Shown here: in pieces, positions 51,158 to 61,456 of the stretch | How positions within the stretch are numbered: the stretch's first letter is position 1 | Layout of the letters: each line of letters starts with the position of its first letter | Origin: an uncultured Roseburia sp. | GTDB lineage: Bacteria > Bacillota > Clostridia > Lachnospirales > Lachnospiraceae | Reading direction: 5' to 3' | NCBI GenBank assembly: GCA_946002055.1 | Contig: CAMFYL010000001.1 | Location: 62,001-126,000, forward strand | Length of the DNA: 64,000 bases | Notes under the pieces: model-generated | The model's input: the letters and a program-made list of their open reading frames with translations, nothing else | What the model was told of the DNA's origin: nothing | Databases searched by the model: none | Made by a program: the position numbers and the translations under genes

Positions 51158-52579
51158 TTGACCAGATATACCATGAAAAAGCCGGAAAAAAGGGTGTTGA
51201 TTTTTCTTATCATACTTTGTGCAGCTTTGTTGTTTTTCATCTTGTATGTACAGGGTGAGATCAATGGTTTGCAAAGGTTTTTACAGAAAAAAGCAGAATC
51301 GGGCAAAGCGAAAATAGAGAAGACGGAGGAAATTGAACAAATGCCATATACCTTGAGCCTGCGTGTTGCCATAACAGGAGCAGATGCAAGTGTATATTGG
51401 AGTGATGTGGCTGTTGCCGGGGAAGATGGCTTGGTGGTTGATGTGAATGGTCAGCAAACAACCATAACTGCAGGAGAGACATATGTATATCCGGGAGAAG
51501 GCAATGTTCGACTTTCGCCCGCCGGACAGGGACAGCTTCACATCGCCGGCAGAGACAATGGTTATGAGGGTGTCCTGGAAATCTGCAAGACCACTGGCGG
51601 CATTATGATTATAAATGAAATTCAAATGGAGTCTTATTTAAAACGAGTGGTTCCAAGTGAGATGCCACGCACCTATGGGGCGGAGGCATTAAAGGCTCAG
51701 GCGGTTTGTGCCAGGACATATGCCTACGCAAACAGTAATACATACGCTTATCCGGAGGCGAGAGCCCATATGGATGATACCGTATCCTTTCAGGTATACA
51801 ATAATGGAAGTGAAACTGCGGAAACAAATGAAGCCATCGCTGCAACAGCAGGTGAAGTGTTGTTAAAGGGAAGTGATGTGCTTCCCACCATGTATTATTC
51901 TACTTCCTGTGGCTATCTTCAGGATGGAACTATGTTTGGCGGCACGTGCGATTTGGATGTTTATGCTTCTGAATACAGCGGTATAGAGGCGCCTGTGGAC
52001 CAATTTGAAACGTATATACGAAAAGGAGATCCTTATGCTTATGAAAGCCAGGAGAGATATTTCCGCTGGCAAGGAAATATATCAGCGGGGGATATGGAGG
52101 CATTGCGCACTGCACTTCGTTCTTTGTTAAAAGATGAGGATGCTCTCTCTTGCAATAAGAAGATGCAGCGTCTGATGACGAGTACGAAGAAGAGTGCAGA
52201 AAAAGCACTTGGAGCATTAGAGGAGATCAAAATCACACAGCGCAATCCGGGTGGAGCTGCAATGGCTATGGAACTTTCCTTTGCCGGTGGCAAAGTTTTG
52301 GTAAATGGGGAATTGCATATCCGTCAGGTTCTTGGTAGTATGGTCAGTGGGTTGACGCTGCAAAATGGTGAGGTGTTATCACAGGTGAGTACATTGCCAA
52401 GCGCAGCGATTGTCGTTGATAAACAATCCGACAACAACTTTGTTGTCTATGGCGGTGGCTTCGGCCATGGCGTGGGTATGAGTCAAAACGGTGCAAAGGC
52501 ACTTTGTGCTATGGGCTATACCTACAAAGATATTTTGCAGTACTACTATAAGAATACACAGTTATCAAAGATAGAATAA
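51158..52579 (+). CDS. SpoIID/LytB domain protein
   Basis: MESYLKRVVPSEMPRTYGAEALKAQAVCARTYAYAN ... GGGFGHGVGMSQNGAKALCAMGYTYKDILQYYYKNTQL; TTG start at 51158 after aaggag RBS (ATG 51173 alternative). Confidence 0.92.
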   Translation: MTRYTMKKPEKRVLIFLIILCAALLFFILYVQGEINGLQRFLQKKAESGKAKIEKTEEIEQMPYTLSLRVAITGADASVYWSDVAVAGEDGLVVDVNGQQTTITAGETYVYPGEGNVRLSPAGQGQLHIAGRDNGYEGVLEICKTTGGIMIINEIQMESYLKRVVPSEMPRTYGAEALKAQAVCARTYAYANSNTYAYPEARAHMDDTVSFQVYNNGSETAETNEAIAATAGEVLLKGSDVLPTMYYSTSCGYLQDGTMFGGTCDLDVYASEYSGIEAPVDQFETYIRKGDPYAYESQERYFRWQGNISAGDMEALRTALRSLLKDEDALSCNKKMQRLMTSTKKSAEKALGALEEIKITQRNPGGAAMAMELSFAGGKVLVNGELHIRQVLGSMVSGLTLQNGEVLSQVSTLPSAAIVVDKQSDNNFVVYGGGFGHGVGMSQNGAKALCAMGYTYKDILQYYYKNTQLSKIE

Positions 52580-52638
52580 GGAATGTCTATTCAGTGTCAG
52601 TTGCCCTTGACAACGGAGGGCTCATATAAGGAGAAAAT

Positions 52639-53505
52639 ATGGTCTGGAAATTGGTGTCAACCATAAAGGAGTATTTGGATAAATGTAAGAGAGATAATAT
52701 CGGAGCTTTTGCAGCACAGGCTGCGTTTTTTATGATTATGTCTGCTATTCCGTTTACCATGGTATTTACATCTTTGTTGCAGTATACACCTATTTCGGAA
52801 GAATACGTGATGACATTGATGTATGATGCTATGCCGGGCTATATTCAGCCATTTATGAGAATGGTATTGAGTGAGGTGTACTCCCGGTCCATAGGGATTA
52901 TTTCACTGTCGGCGGTTGTTGCCCTTTGGGCAGCGGGGAAAGCATTGCAGTATATGGCTTCCGGTTTTAATGTTGTAAACGATATCAATGAGACGAGAAG
53001 TTTTTTTGTGGTTCGTTTTTGGTCTATCGTTTATACACTGGTTTTGATTTTTGCCATTATTATTGTGCTTGGCCTGATGGTGTTTAACGAACATATTAAG
53101 GTACTTCTCAGCAATGCATTGGGTACAACGGGGGTCGTGATTTCTCTGGTGAGTGTGCGACCACTGATACGAGGCGTTTTGGTATTTGCTATCTTAACGG
53201 CGTTGTTTGTGTGGTTTTTTACTGTGCTTCCAAACAAAAAGGTCGGCGTGCTTGCCCAGATACCGGGAGCTGTGATCTGTGCTGCTATTTGGTATGTATT
53301 TTCCATTTTATTGGCATTGTATGTAAGGATTTTTGACAGCTTTTCCATTTATGGCAGTATGTCCACACTGGTTCTCTTGATGTTCTGGCTGTATTCTTGT
53401 ATGTATATTATGTTTATGTGTGCAGAAGCCAATGTGATGTTTCAGAAATTTTTCAAGTCATATTTGGAAAAGAAAAAAGAAAAACTCCTGGCCAAAAAAT
53501 CTTGA
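52639..53505 (+). CDS. YihY/BrkB family inner membrane protein
   Basis: DNIGAFAAQAAFFMIMSAIPFTMVFTSLLQYTP..SVVALWAAGKALQYMASGFNVVND..SMSTLVLLMFWLYSCMYIMFMCAEAN. Confidence 0.92.
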   Translation: MVWKLVSTIKEYLDKCKRDNIGAFAAQAAFFMIMSAIPFTMVFTSLLQYTPISEEYVMTLMYDAMPGYIQPFMRMVLSEVYSRSIGIISLSAVVALWAAGKALQYMASGFNVVNDINETRSFFVVRFWSIVYTLVLIFAIIIVLGLMVFNEHIKVLLSNALGTTGVVISLVSVRPLIRGVLVFAILTALFVWFFTVLPNKKVGVLAQIPGAVICAAIWYVFSILLALYVRIFDSFSIYGSMSTLVLLMFWLYSCMYIMFMCAEANVMFQKFFKSYLEKKKEKLLAKKS

Positions 53506-53530
53506 GTTTTTCTATGTGCTGTGCTAGAAT
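53502..53530 (+). promoter_or_regulatory. Candidate promoter of the pheST T-box leader
   Basis: TTGAGT-17 nt-TAGAAT. Confidence 0.6.
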
Positions 53531-53536
53531 GGCAAA

Positions 53537-53772
53537 TGTTAAAGGCTATGAATGCGTATAGTAGCAGATTATACTATCTACAGAGAGAGACAATCGCTGG
53601 CTGTAAGTTGTCTTAGGGTTAGGTAATGTGTGAATTTCCCGCAGGAGCTGTGCGATTGAAGAAAAGTAGGTTGTACCGTTTAGTGCGCGTTAAGCATATG
53701 AGTGTCAGAGTAATCTGGAATCAGGGTGGTAACGCGGAGTAACTTCGTCCCTTTATGGGATGGAGTTTTTTT
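53537..53772 (+). promoter_or_regulatory. T-box riboswitch leader (Phe specifier UUC) with terminator
   Basis: T-box AGGGTGGTAACGCGG (53723-53737), stem I base caatcgc/gcgattg, specifier region gtgaaTTCccgcagg, terminator with T-run; upstream of pheS. Confidence 0.93.
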
Positions 53773-53805
53773 GTTATCACGAGAACCAAGATAAGGAGAT
53801 AGAAA

Positions 53806-54825
53806 ATGAGAGACAAATTGCAAGAAATCACAAAAAAAGCAATGGAACAGATTGAAGCTGCTCAGGAAATGACAGCCCTCAATGATGTTCGTGTGGCAAT
53901 CCTTGGTAAAAAGGGTGAGCTTACTGCAGTGCTAAAGTCTATGAAGGACGTTAAGCCTGAGGAGCGTCCTATGGTGGGACAGCTTGTCAATGAAGCTAGA
54001 AATGCCATTGAAGAAAAGTTAAACGAGGCTAAGACAAAGCTTGAGGAAGCTGATATGAAGATGAGACTTAAGTCAGAAGTAATCGATGTCACACTTCCGG
54101 CCAAGAAAGCTAAGATTGGTCACAGCCATCCAAATGTAAGTGTATTGGAAGAGGTAGAGAATATCTTTATTGGTATGGGCTATGAAGTGGTAGAAGGTCC
54201 GGAGGTTGAGTATGACTATTACAACTTTGAAGCCTTAAATATTCCTGAGAATCATCCGGCAAAGGATGAACAGGATACCTTCTATATTAACAAGAACATT
54301 TTGCTTCGTACACAGACCTCGCCGGTTCAGGTTCGCGTGATGGAAAAAGGCAAGCTTCCAATACGTATGATTGCGCCGGGACGTGTATTCCGCTCGGATG
54401 AGGTGGATGCAACACACTCACCATCCTTCCATCAGATTGAGGGTATGGTAATTGATAAGAATATTACTTTTGCAGACTTAAAGGGAACTCTTCAGGAGTT
54501 TGTGAAGCAGTTATTTGGACCGGAGACGAAGGTGAAGTTTCGTCCTCACCATTTCCCATTTACAGAGCCAAGTGCTGAGGTGGATGTTTCCTGCTTTAAG
54601 TGTGGCGGCAAAGGCTGTCGCTTCTGTAAGGGCGAAGGCTGGATTGAGATCTTAGGCTGTGGTATGGTGCATCCTAAGGTTCTGAAAATGAGAGGTATTG
54701 ATCCGGATGAGTATCAGGGATTTGCCTTCGGCGTTGGCCTGGAGCGTATTGCTCTGCTGAAATACGAAATCGACGACATGAGACTGTTATATGAAAATGA
54801 TGACCGTTTCTTGAAGCAGTTTTAG
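53806..54825 (+). CDS. pheS: Phenylalanyl-tRNA synthetase alpha subunit
   Basis: GHSHPNVSVLEEVENIFIGMGYEVVEGPEVEYDYYNFEALNIPENHPAKDEQDTFYI; GFAFGVGLERIALLKY. Confidence 0.97.
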   Translation: MRDKLQEITKKAMEQIEAAQEMTALNDVRVAILGKKGELTAVLKSMKDVKPEERPMVGQLVNEARNAIEEKLNEAKTKLEEADMKMRLKSEVIDVTLPAKKAKIGHSHPNVSVLEEVENIFIGMGYEVVEGPEVEYDYYNFEALNIPENHPAKDEQDTFYINKNILLRTQTSPVQVRVMEKGKLPIRMIAPGRVFRSDEVDATHSPSFHQIEGMVIDKNITFADLKGTLQEFVKQLFGPETKVKFRPHHFPFTEPSAEVDVSCFKCGGKGCRFCKGEGWIEILGCGMVHPKVLKMRGIDPDEYQGFAFGVGLERIALLKYEIDDMRLLYENDDRFLKQF

Positions 54826-54845
54826 TTGGTAGGAGGAAGAAATAG

Positions 54846-57263
54846 ATGAAAACATCATTAAAGTGGATAAAAGATTTGGTGCCGGAGTTGGATGTGACAC
54901 CACAGGAATTTATGGATGCTATGACACTGTCCGGCTCTAAGGTTGAATTCTACGAGTGTATGGACGCAGACCTGGATAAGATTGTGGTAGGTCAGATTAA
55001 AGAAATTGCTCCTCATCCGGACGCAGATAAGCTTGTGGTTTGTCAGGTGGATATCGGCGGTGAGGTTACACAGATTGTTACCGGCGCTAAGAACGTATTT
55101 GAAGGGGCAAAGATTCCGGTTGTACTTGACGGCGGTCGAGTGGCTGGTGGTCATGACGGCAGCAAGACTCCCGGTGGCATCAAGATTAAGAAGGGCAAAC
55201 TTCGCGGCGTGGAGTCCAATGGCATGATGTGCTCCATCGAGGAGTTGGGTTCTACCCATGATATGTTCCCGGAGGCGCCTGTGGATGGCATTTACATTTT
55301 CCCGGAGGATACACAGGTGGGTGCCAATGCTGTTGAAGTGTTGGGACTTGATGACACCGTATTTGAGTATGAAATCACCTCTAACCGTGTAGATTGTTTT
55401 GCGGTTTTGGGACTTGCAAGAGAAGCAGCTGCAACCTTTGAAAAAGAGTTCGTTCCTCCTGTTGTAACAAAGACAGGAAATGATGAAGATGTAAACGATT
55501 ACATCAAGGTTTCTGTAGAGGCTACAGACTTGTGTCCTAGATACACAGCCAGAGTGGTGAAAAACATTAAGATTGCTCCATCTCCGGAATGGATGCAGAG
55601 ACGTCTTCGCGCACAGGGAATTCGTCCAATCAACAACTTGGTAGATATTACAAACTATGTAATGGAAGAGTATGGTCAGCCAATGCATGCCTATGATCTT
55701 GATACCATTGAAGGTAAAGAGATTGTAGTAAGACGTGGTAAGGCAGATGAGACCTTTGTGACATTAGATGGACAGGAGCGCAAGGTGGATGAAAGCGTTC
55801 TCATGATTTGCGACGGAAAGAAGGCAGTGGGACTTGCCGGCATTATGGGTGGTGAAAACTCCATGATTACGGACAATGTTACCACTGTGCTCTTTGAGGC
55901 TGCGTGCTTTGATGGTACAAACATCAGACTGTCCTCTAAGAAGGTGGGACTTCGTACGGATGCATCCGGTAAATTTGAAAAGGGCCTGGATCCTAACAAT
56001 GCAATGGAAGCAATGAATCGTGCATGTCAGCTGATTGTAGAGCTGGGCTGTGGTGAAGTGGTAGGTGGTGCTATCGATATTTACCCGGAGAAAAAGGAAG
56101 GAAGAAGACTTCCCTTTGAGCCGGAGAAATACAACCATATGCTTGGAACGGATATTCCAAAGGAAGATATGCTTACTTACTTTGCACGTCTTGATCTGGG
56201 ATATGATAAGGAAACCAATGAGATTGTGATTCCTTCATGGAGACAGGATTTGGAAAGCTATGCTGACTTGGCAGAAGAGGTTGCCAGATTCTTTGGATAC
56301 GATAAGATTCCTACATCCCTTCCTTGTGGCGAGTCAACCACAGGATGCCTTTCTTACAAATTGAAAATAGAAAAGATTGCAAGAACAGTTGCTCAGTTCT
56401 GCGGATTTTCACAGGGGATGACATACTCCTTCGAGAGTCCAAAGGTGTTTGATAAGCTGCTTTTGGATGAGAATGACCCACTTCGTCAGGCAGTGGTAAT
56501 TTCCAATCCCCTCGGAGAAGATTTCAGTATTATGAGAACACTGCCCCTAGATGGTATGCTGACATCTTTGGCAACAAATGCAAACCGTCGTAACAAGAAT
56601 GTACGTCTGTTTGAGATGGGTAACATTTATCTGCCAAAGCAGGTGCCTGTAACAGAACTTCCGGAAGAAAGAATGCAGCTCACTATGGGTATGTATGGTG
56701 AAGGTGATTTCTTCACTATGAAGGGAACCATCGAAGAGATTCTTTCTCAGGTGGGAATGGACCACAAGGTTTCTTATGATCCTAACGCAGGCAAGAACTT
56801 CTTGCACCCGGGCCGTCAGGCAAATGTAGTATACGACGGTGTTGTCATTGGTTACTTAGGTGAGGTTCATCCAAGAGTTACTGCAAATTATGATATGAAA
56901 GAGCGCGTATTTATCGGCGTTTTGGATATGCCTGAAATCGTTGAGAGAGCTACCTTTGATAAGAAGTATGAGGGCGTTGCCAAGTTCCCTGCCGCAACAA
57001 GAGATATCAGTATGGTTGTGCCAAGAGATGTATTGGTAGGACAGATTGAGGAGGTCTTCGATACAAAGGGAGGCGCTTACCTTGAGTCTTATGAATTGTT
57101 TGATATCTATGAAGGCAATCAGATTACGGGTGGATTTAAGTCGGTGGCTTATTCTCTTACCTTCCGTGCCAAGGATAAGAACTTGGAAGAGGATGATATT
57201 ACCACAGCTATGAATCGCATCTTAAAGGCTTTGGATCAGATGGGAATTCAACTTAGAAAGTAA
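54846..57263 (+). CDS. pheT: Phenylalanyl-tRNA synthetase beta subunit
   Basis: tRNA-binding domain, B3/B4, B5 and FDX-ACB domain ([29 protein letters not shown]); follows pheS. Confidence 0.97.
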   Translation: MKTSLKWIKDLVPELDVTPQEFMDAMTLSGSKVEFYECMDADLDKIVVGQIKEIAPHPDADKLVVCQVDIGGEVTQIVTGAKNVFEGAKIPVVLDGGRVAGGHDGSKTPGGIKIKKGKLRGVESNGMMCSIEELGSTHDMFPEAPVDGIYIFPEDTQVGANAVEVLGLDDTVFEYEITSNRVDCFAVLGLAREAAATFEKEFVPPVVTKTGNDEDVNDYIKVSVEATDLCPRYTARVVKNIKIAPSPEWMQRRLRAQGIRPINNLVDITNYVMEEYGQPMHAYDLDTIEGKEIVVRRGKADETFVTLDGQERKVDESVLMICDGKKAVGLAGIMGGENSMITDNVTTVLFEAACFDGTNIRLSSKKVGLRTDASGKFEKGLDPNNAMEAMNRACQLIVELGCGEVVGGAIDIYPEKKEGRRLPFEPEKYNHMLGTDIPKEDMLTYFARLDLGYDKETNEIVIPSWRQDLESYADLAEEVARFFGYDKIPTSLPCGESTTGCLSYKLKIEKIARTVAQFCGFSQGMTYSFESPKVFDKLLLDENDPLRQAVVISNPLGEDFSIMRTLPLDGMLTSLATNANRRNKNVRLFEMGNIYLPKQVPVTELPEERMQLTMGMYGEGDFFTMKGTIEEILSQVGMDHKVSYDPNAGKNFLHPGRQANVVYDGVVIGYLGEVHPRVTANYDMKERVFIGVLDMPEIVERATFDKKYEGVAKFPAATRDISMVVPRDVLVGQIEEVFDTKGGAYLESYELFDIYEGNQITGGFKSVAYSLTFRAKDKNLEEDDITTAMNRILKALDQMGIQLRK

Positions 57264-57271
57264 GAGATACT

Positions 57272-58312
57272 ATGGACAAGAAAGATTTTTATTATGATTT
57301 ACCGGAGGAACTGATTGCTCAGGATCCTCTGGAAAAAAGATCAAATTCAAAAATGATGGTCCTTGATAAAAAAAGTGGCGATGTAACTCATCGCCATTTT
57401 TACGATATTAAGGAGTATTTGCACCCGGGAGATTGTCTGGTCATCAACAATACAAAGGTGATACCGGCCAGACTTTTAGGAGAGCGGGAAGGAACCGGTG
57501 CCAAGGTAGAATTGCTTCTTTTGAAGCGCAAAACAGACGATGTTTGGGAAACCTTGGTAAAACCCGGAAAAAAAGCAAGGATAGGAACGAAACTTTCTTT
57601 TGGAAATGGCTTGCTAAAAGCGGAAGTCATTGATATTGTAGAAGAGGGAAATCGCCTGGTTCAGTTCAGCTATGATGGCATATTTGAGGAGATATTAGAT
57701 GAGTTAGGGCAGATGCCATTGCCTCCTTATATCACCCATCAATTGCAGGATAAGAATCGATATCAGACCGTGTATGCTAAGTATGATGGATCTGCAGCAG
57801 CTCCAACAGCGGGGTTGCATTTTACAGAAGAACTCTTGCAGGAGATTCGAGATATGGGAGTGTCCATTGCAGAAGTGACCCTTCACGTAGGACTGGGAAC
57901 CTTTCGGCCTGTGAAGGTGGATAATGTATTAGAACACCATATGCATTCTGAATTTTTTCAAATTACTCAGGAGGCAGCAGATATCATCAATGAGACAAAG
58001 CGAAATGGTCATCGAGTAATTTCCGTGGGTACAACCAGTACCAGAACATTGGAGTCGGCAGCAGAGGAAGACGGTACATTGCAGGAAAAGAGTGGATGGA
58101 CAGATATCTTTATTTATCCCGGCTATAAATTCCGTGTGATTGACGGTTTGATTACCAATTTTCATTTGCCGGAGTCCACATTGGTGATGCTTGTCAGTGC
58201 ATTGGCTGGACGGGAACATGTTTTGGCGGCTTACGAAGAGGCGGTGAAGGAGAAATATCGTTTCTTTAGTTTCGGGGATGCTATGTTGATAGCAGATGTT
58301 AATGAGTCGTAG
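57272..58312 (+). CDS. queA: S-adenosylmethionine:tRNA ribosyltransferase-isomerase
   Basis: [71 protein letters not shown]. Confidence 0.97.
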   Translation: MDKKDFYYDLPEELIAQDPLEKRSNSKMMVLDKKSGDVTHRHFYDIKEYLHPGDCLVINNTKVIPARLLGEREGTGAKVELLLLKRKTDDVWETLVKPGKKARIGTKLSFGNGLLKAEVIDIVEEGNRLVQFSYDGIFEEILDELGQMPLPPYITHQLQDKNRYQTVYAKYDGSAAAPTAGLHFTEELLQEIRDMGVSIAEVTLHVGLGTFRPVKVDNVLEHHMHSEFFQITQEAADIINETKRNGHRVISVGTTSTRTLESAAEEDGTLQEKSGWTDIFIYPGYKFRVIDGLITNFHLPESTLVMLVSALAGREHVLAAYEEAVKEKYRFFSFGDAMLIADVNES

Positions 58313-58330
58313 TATAAGGAGAAGGGTTCT

Positions 58331-58405
58331 ATGGATGAAAAGAGAAGAACCGATGTGGATCAATTAAAAATTCAGATTTATGAAATGGTTTCTGAACAGG
58401 CATAA
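58331..58405 (+). CDS. Putative 24-aa small protein
   Basis: MDEKRRTDVDQLKIQIYEMVSEQA with RBS aaggagaaggg; not in the supplied ORF list because of its length. Confidence 0.4.
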   Translation: MDEKRRTDVDQLKIQIYEMVSEQA

Positions 58406-58462
58406 ATCTAAAATATGCTGTGCATACTATGTGTGTCATCAAAATGAAAGGAGCATATAGAT

Positions 58463-58771
58463 ATGACACAGTTAGATTGTAAGGCGACAGAATGTCGTTA
58501 TAATTCAGAGAAGATGTGCTGTAGAGCAGGTATCACAGTAGAGGGTAAGGACGCAAAGAAGTGCGAGGAAACATACTGTGGTAACTATGAGATTGGCAAA
58601 GATGGTTGCGGATGTAACTCGGCCGGTGAGCCGGATGGTGTGACAGAAATCACCTGTGATGCTGTTAATTGCCGCTATAATGTAAGTGGAAAGTGTGATG
58701 CGGGAAGCATTGACATTGCCAACAGTGTTGGCACCGGACAAACAAAATGTGCCAGCTTTTCTATGAGATAG
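58463..58771 (+). CDS. DUF1540-type Cys-rich protein with two repeats
   Basis: LDCKATECRYNSEKMCCRAGITVEG..CEETYCGNY and ITCDAVNCRYNVSGKCDAGSIDI..TKCASF. Confidence 0.88.
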   Translation: MTQLDCKATECRYNSEKMCCRAGITVEGKDAKKCEETYCGNYEIGKDGCGCNSAGEPDGVTEITCDAVNCRYNVSGKCDAGSIDIANSVGTGQTKCASFSMR

Positions 58772-58833
58772 TTTTCTTTGAGATGACAACAGGGCCTGCC
58801 TGATGGGCAGGCCGTTTTATTTGGAGTAAAGAT

Positions 58834-59694
58834 ATGAATACTGATATTAATTTTCCTAATTTACATATATATTTGGAACACGTGGGAAAATCCGTCAATA
58901 TTTTCGGATTTGAGATTGCATACTATGGAATCATAATCGCCGTAGGTATGCTATTGGCGGTTGCGCTGATTATGTACTTGGCCAAGAAGTCAGGAATTAA
59001 CGAAGATTTTTGCATGGATGTGTGTATATACGGCATCCTGTTTGGCGTGATTGGAGCCCGGATTTATTATGTGGTTTTTGCATGGGATATTTATAAGGAT
59101 AATCTGCTTGGGATTTTTAATCTTCGTGAGGGTGGACTTGCCATATATGGTGGTGTGCTTGCCGGTATGGTGAGTTGTATTGTACTTTGCAAAAAGAAAG
59201 GTGTATTCTTTTACAGGCTCGCTGATTGTGTTGTGCCCGGTGTCTTGGTGGGGCAGATTGTAGGGCGCTGGGGAAACTTCTTTAACCGAGAGGTTTTTGG
59301 GCAGTATACAGATAGTCTTTTTGCTATGGAGCTTCCCATCAATGCCATCCGTTCTATGGAGGATGTAACCCGGGAAATGCTTGATCATGCCAGAGTGGTG
59401 GACGGTGTCACCTATATTCAGGTACATCCAACCTTTCTATATGAGTCACTTTGGAATTTGGGGATATTGATTTTTCTGCTTCTATATTTTGGGCGGAAGA
59501 AGTTTGATGGCGAATTGTTTTGCTACTATATGTTTTTCTATGGGGTGGGGCGTTTTGTCATTGAAGGTGTTCGTACCGATCAGTTGAAATTATGGAATAC
59601 AGGTATTCCTGTTTCTCAGGCACTTGCTGTAGTGCTTATGGTGGTATCAGCAGGAATTTACCTTTGGTTAATGAAGAGCAATAAAAAGAAATAA
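58834..59694 (+). CDS. lgt: Prolipoprotein diacylglyceryl transferase
   Basis: GIIIAVGMLLAVALIMYLAKKSG, GARIYYVVF, GGLAIYGGVLAG, VGQIVGRWGNFFNREVFG, HPTFLYESLWN. Confidence 0.96.
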   Translation: MNTDINFPNLHIYLEHVGKSVNIFGFEIAYYGIIIAVGMLLAVALIMYLAKKSGINEDFCMDVCIYGILFGVIGARIYYVVFAWDIYKDNLLGIFNLREGGLAIYGGVLAGMVSCIVLCKKKGVFFYRLADCVVPGVLVGQIVGRWGNFFNREVFGQYTDSLFAMELPINAIRSMEDVTREMLDHARVVDGVTYIQVHPTFLYESLWNLGILIFLLLYFGRKKFDGELFCYYMFFYGVGRFVIEGVRTDQLKLWNTGIPVSQALAVVLMVVSAGIYLWLMKSNKKK

Positions 59695-59714
59695 CGATAT
59701 GTGGGTAGAAAGTG

Positions 59715-59745
59715 GAGTCCAATCTTTTATGGTTGGACTCTTTTT
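59715..59745 (+). terminator. Intrinsic terminator after lgt
   Basis: agtccaatc-ttttat-ggttggact-ctttttt. Confidence 0.9.
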
Positions 59746-59753
59746 TATGTATA

Positions 59754-59787
59754 TTTGCACAAATCATAAAGAAATATTTTGTGCAAA
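59754..59787. promoter_or_regulatory. Inverted repeat TTTGCACAA-N16-TTGTGCAAA (possible operator)
   Basis: Perfect 9-bp half-sites. Confidence 0.45.
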
Positions 59788-59861
59788 AAAATTTTTAAAA
59801 ATACAAAACCACAATTTATAGTGTGTGAAACTGCAAAACCACAACACCTTGTATTGGGATA

Positions 59862-59881
59862 GCCCTCCACCGCCCTCCACC
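59862..59881. repeat. Tandem 10-bp repeat GCCCTCCACC x2
   Basis: gccctccaccgccctccacc read directly. Confidence 0.8.
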
Positions 59882-59954
59882 AGCCTGAAACCCTTGATAT
59901 ATAAGGATTTCAGGCTTGATTTTTACCCGTTTTTACCCTAAAATGTAGTTAAAA

Positions 59955-59989
59955 GTGGAGCGAAGTGGTATCCGGTGTCACAAAGTGGT
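59955..59989 (+). promoter_or_regulatory. Putative MraZ operator: GTG repeats at exact 10-bp period
   Basis: GTG at 59955, 59965, 59975, 59985 in aaaGTGGagcgaaGTGGtatccgGTGtcacaaaGTGGtgg, upstream of mraZ. Confidence 0.7.
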
Positions 59990-60039
59990 GGATAAGTTGA
60001 TAACTTTGTGGATAAAACAAGGAAGGGGGAGCAGCCATT

Positions 60040-60471
60040 ATGTTCATGGGTGAATATAGTCATAGTGTTGACGCAAAAGGCCGTCTGATTGTGCCTGCAA
60101 AGTTCCGTGAACAGCTGGGGGAGCAATTTGTTGTCACCAAAGGTGTAGATGGCTGCCTCTACGTATATTCCAACGAAGAGTGGAATCGTATCGAAGAGAA
60201 ATTTCGTGAAGTGAATTTGACCACCAAGGATGCCCGCAAGTTTATGCGTTTCTTCTTTGCAGGTGCAGCTACCTGTGAAGTGGACAAGCAGGGGCGCATC
60301 TTAATTCCTTCTGTCTTGCGAGAGTTTGCAGGACTGGAAAAAGATGTTGTCCTTGTGGGTGTCTTATCTAAGATTGAGATTTGGGACAAGCAAAGTTATG
60401 AAGATGCCAGCACTTATGACGATATGGATGAGATTGTAGAACATATGGCAGAACTTGGACTTAGCATTTAG
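60040..60471 (+). CDS. mraZ: Transcriptional regulator MraZ
   Basis: [42 protein letters not shown]; precedes rsmH. Confidence 0.97.
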   Translation: MFMGEYSHSVDAKGRLIVPAKFREQLGEQFVVTKGVDGCLYVYSNEEWNRIEEKFREVNLTTKDARKFMRFFFAGAATCEVDKQGRILIPSVLREFAGLEKDVVLVGVLSKIEIWDKQSYEDASTYDDMDEIVEHMAELGLSI

Positions 60472-60479
60472 GAGCAAGA

Positions 60480-61421
60480 ATGGAATTTAATCATTATTCG
60501 GTTCTCTTACATGAGACCATTGATGAACTAAACATCAAGCCGGACGGCATTTACGTAGATGGCACCACCGGGGGTGGTGGTCATTCCTACGAGATCGCCA
60601 GCAAACTGAAGGATGGCAGACTGATATGCTTCGATCAGGACAAGGATGCGCTGGCTGCAGCGTCTGTGAGGCTAGAAGTCTTTGGGGATAAGATTACGTA
60701 TGTTCACAGCAATTATGAGTCCATGGTATCAGAACTAAAAAAGCTTGGTATTTCATCCGTAGACGGTATTGTACTTGACCTTGGAGTTTCATCCTTTCAG
60801 TTAGATACGCCGGAGAGAGGTTTCTCTTATATGGTGGAAGATGCGCCACTGGATATGCGAATGAATCAGGAAAGTCACAGGACTGCTGCTGATATTGTAA
60901 ATGGCTATTCCGAGGCCGAGTTGTTTCGGATTATCAAGGAATATGGAGAAGACCGATTCGCCAAAAATATTGCCAAAAACATTTGCAAGGCGAGAGAGGA
61001 AGCACCCCTTGAGACAGCCGGTCAATTAAACCGCGTTATCGAAGCTTCTATTCCAAAGAGATTACAAGTGACGGGAGGTCATCCGGCTAAGAGAACTTAT
61101 CAGGCAATTCGCATTGAATTGAATCGGGAGCTGGAAGTGTTAGAAGAGAACTTAAATGATTTTATTTCTCTGTTAAATGACCGGGGAAGGATTTGTATTA
61201 TTACCTTCCATTCATTGGAAGATAGGATTGTAAAGAACAATTTTAAGAGGAATCAGGAGCCTTGCACATGCCCGAAGGATTTTCCGGTATGTGTCTGTGG
61301 ACAAGTGTCAAAGGGTAAGGTTATTACAAGAAAGCCAATCTTACCAAGTGATGAAGAACTAGAAGAGAATTCAAGATCCAGAAGCGCAAAGCTTCGAGTG
61401 TTTGAGAGAAAGATAGTATAG
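60480..61421 (+). CDS. rsmH: 16S rRNA (cytosine1402-N4)-methyltransferase
   Basis: [76 protein letters not shown]. Confidence 0.97.
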   Translation: MEFNHYSVLLHETIDELNIKPDGIYVDGTTGGGGHSYEIASKLKDGRLICFDQDKDALAAASVRLEVFGDKITYVHSNYESMVSELKKLGISSVDGIVLDLGVSSFQLDTPERGFSYMVEDAPLDMRMNQESHRTAADIVNGYSEAELFRIIKEYGEDRFAKNIAKNICKAREEAPLETAGQLNRVIEASIPKRLQVTGGHPAKRTYQAIRIELNRELEVLEENLNDFISLLNDRGRICIITFHSLEDRIVKNNFKRNQEPCTCPKDFPVCVCGQVSKGKVITRKPILPSDEELEENSRSRSAKLRVFERKIV

Positions 61422-61456
61422 AAATCGGCTCAGGGAGGGGCAGAAAGGAATGCACT

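Noticed and set aside
54858-55688. 276-aa minus-strand ORF inside pheT
   Set aside because: Antisense artefact of pheT codon usage.
58463-58771. Cys-rich protein as a possible bacteriocin/RiPP precursor
   Set aside because: The Cys spacing matches DUF1540-type repeats, and there are no maturation or export genes nearby.
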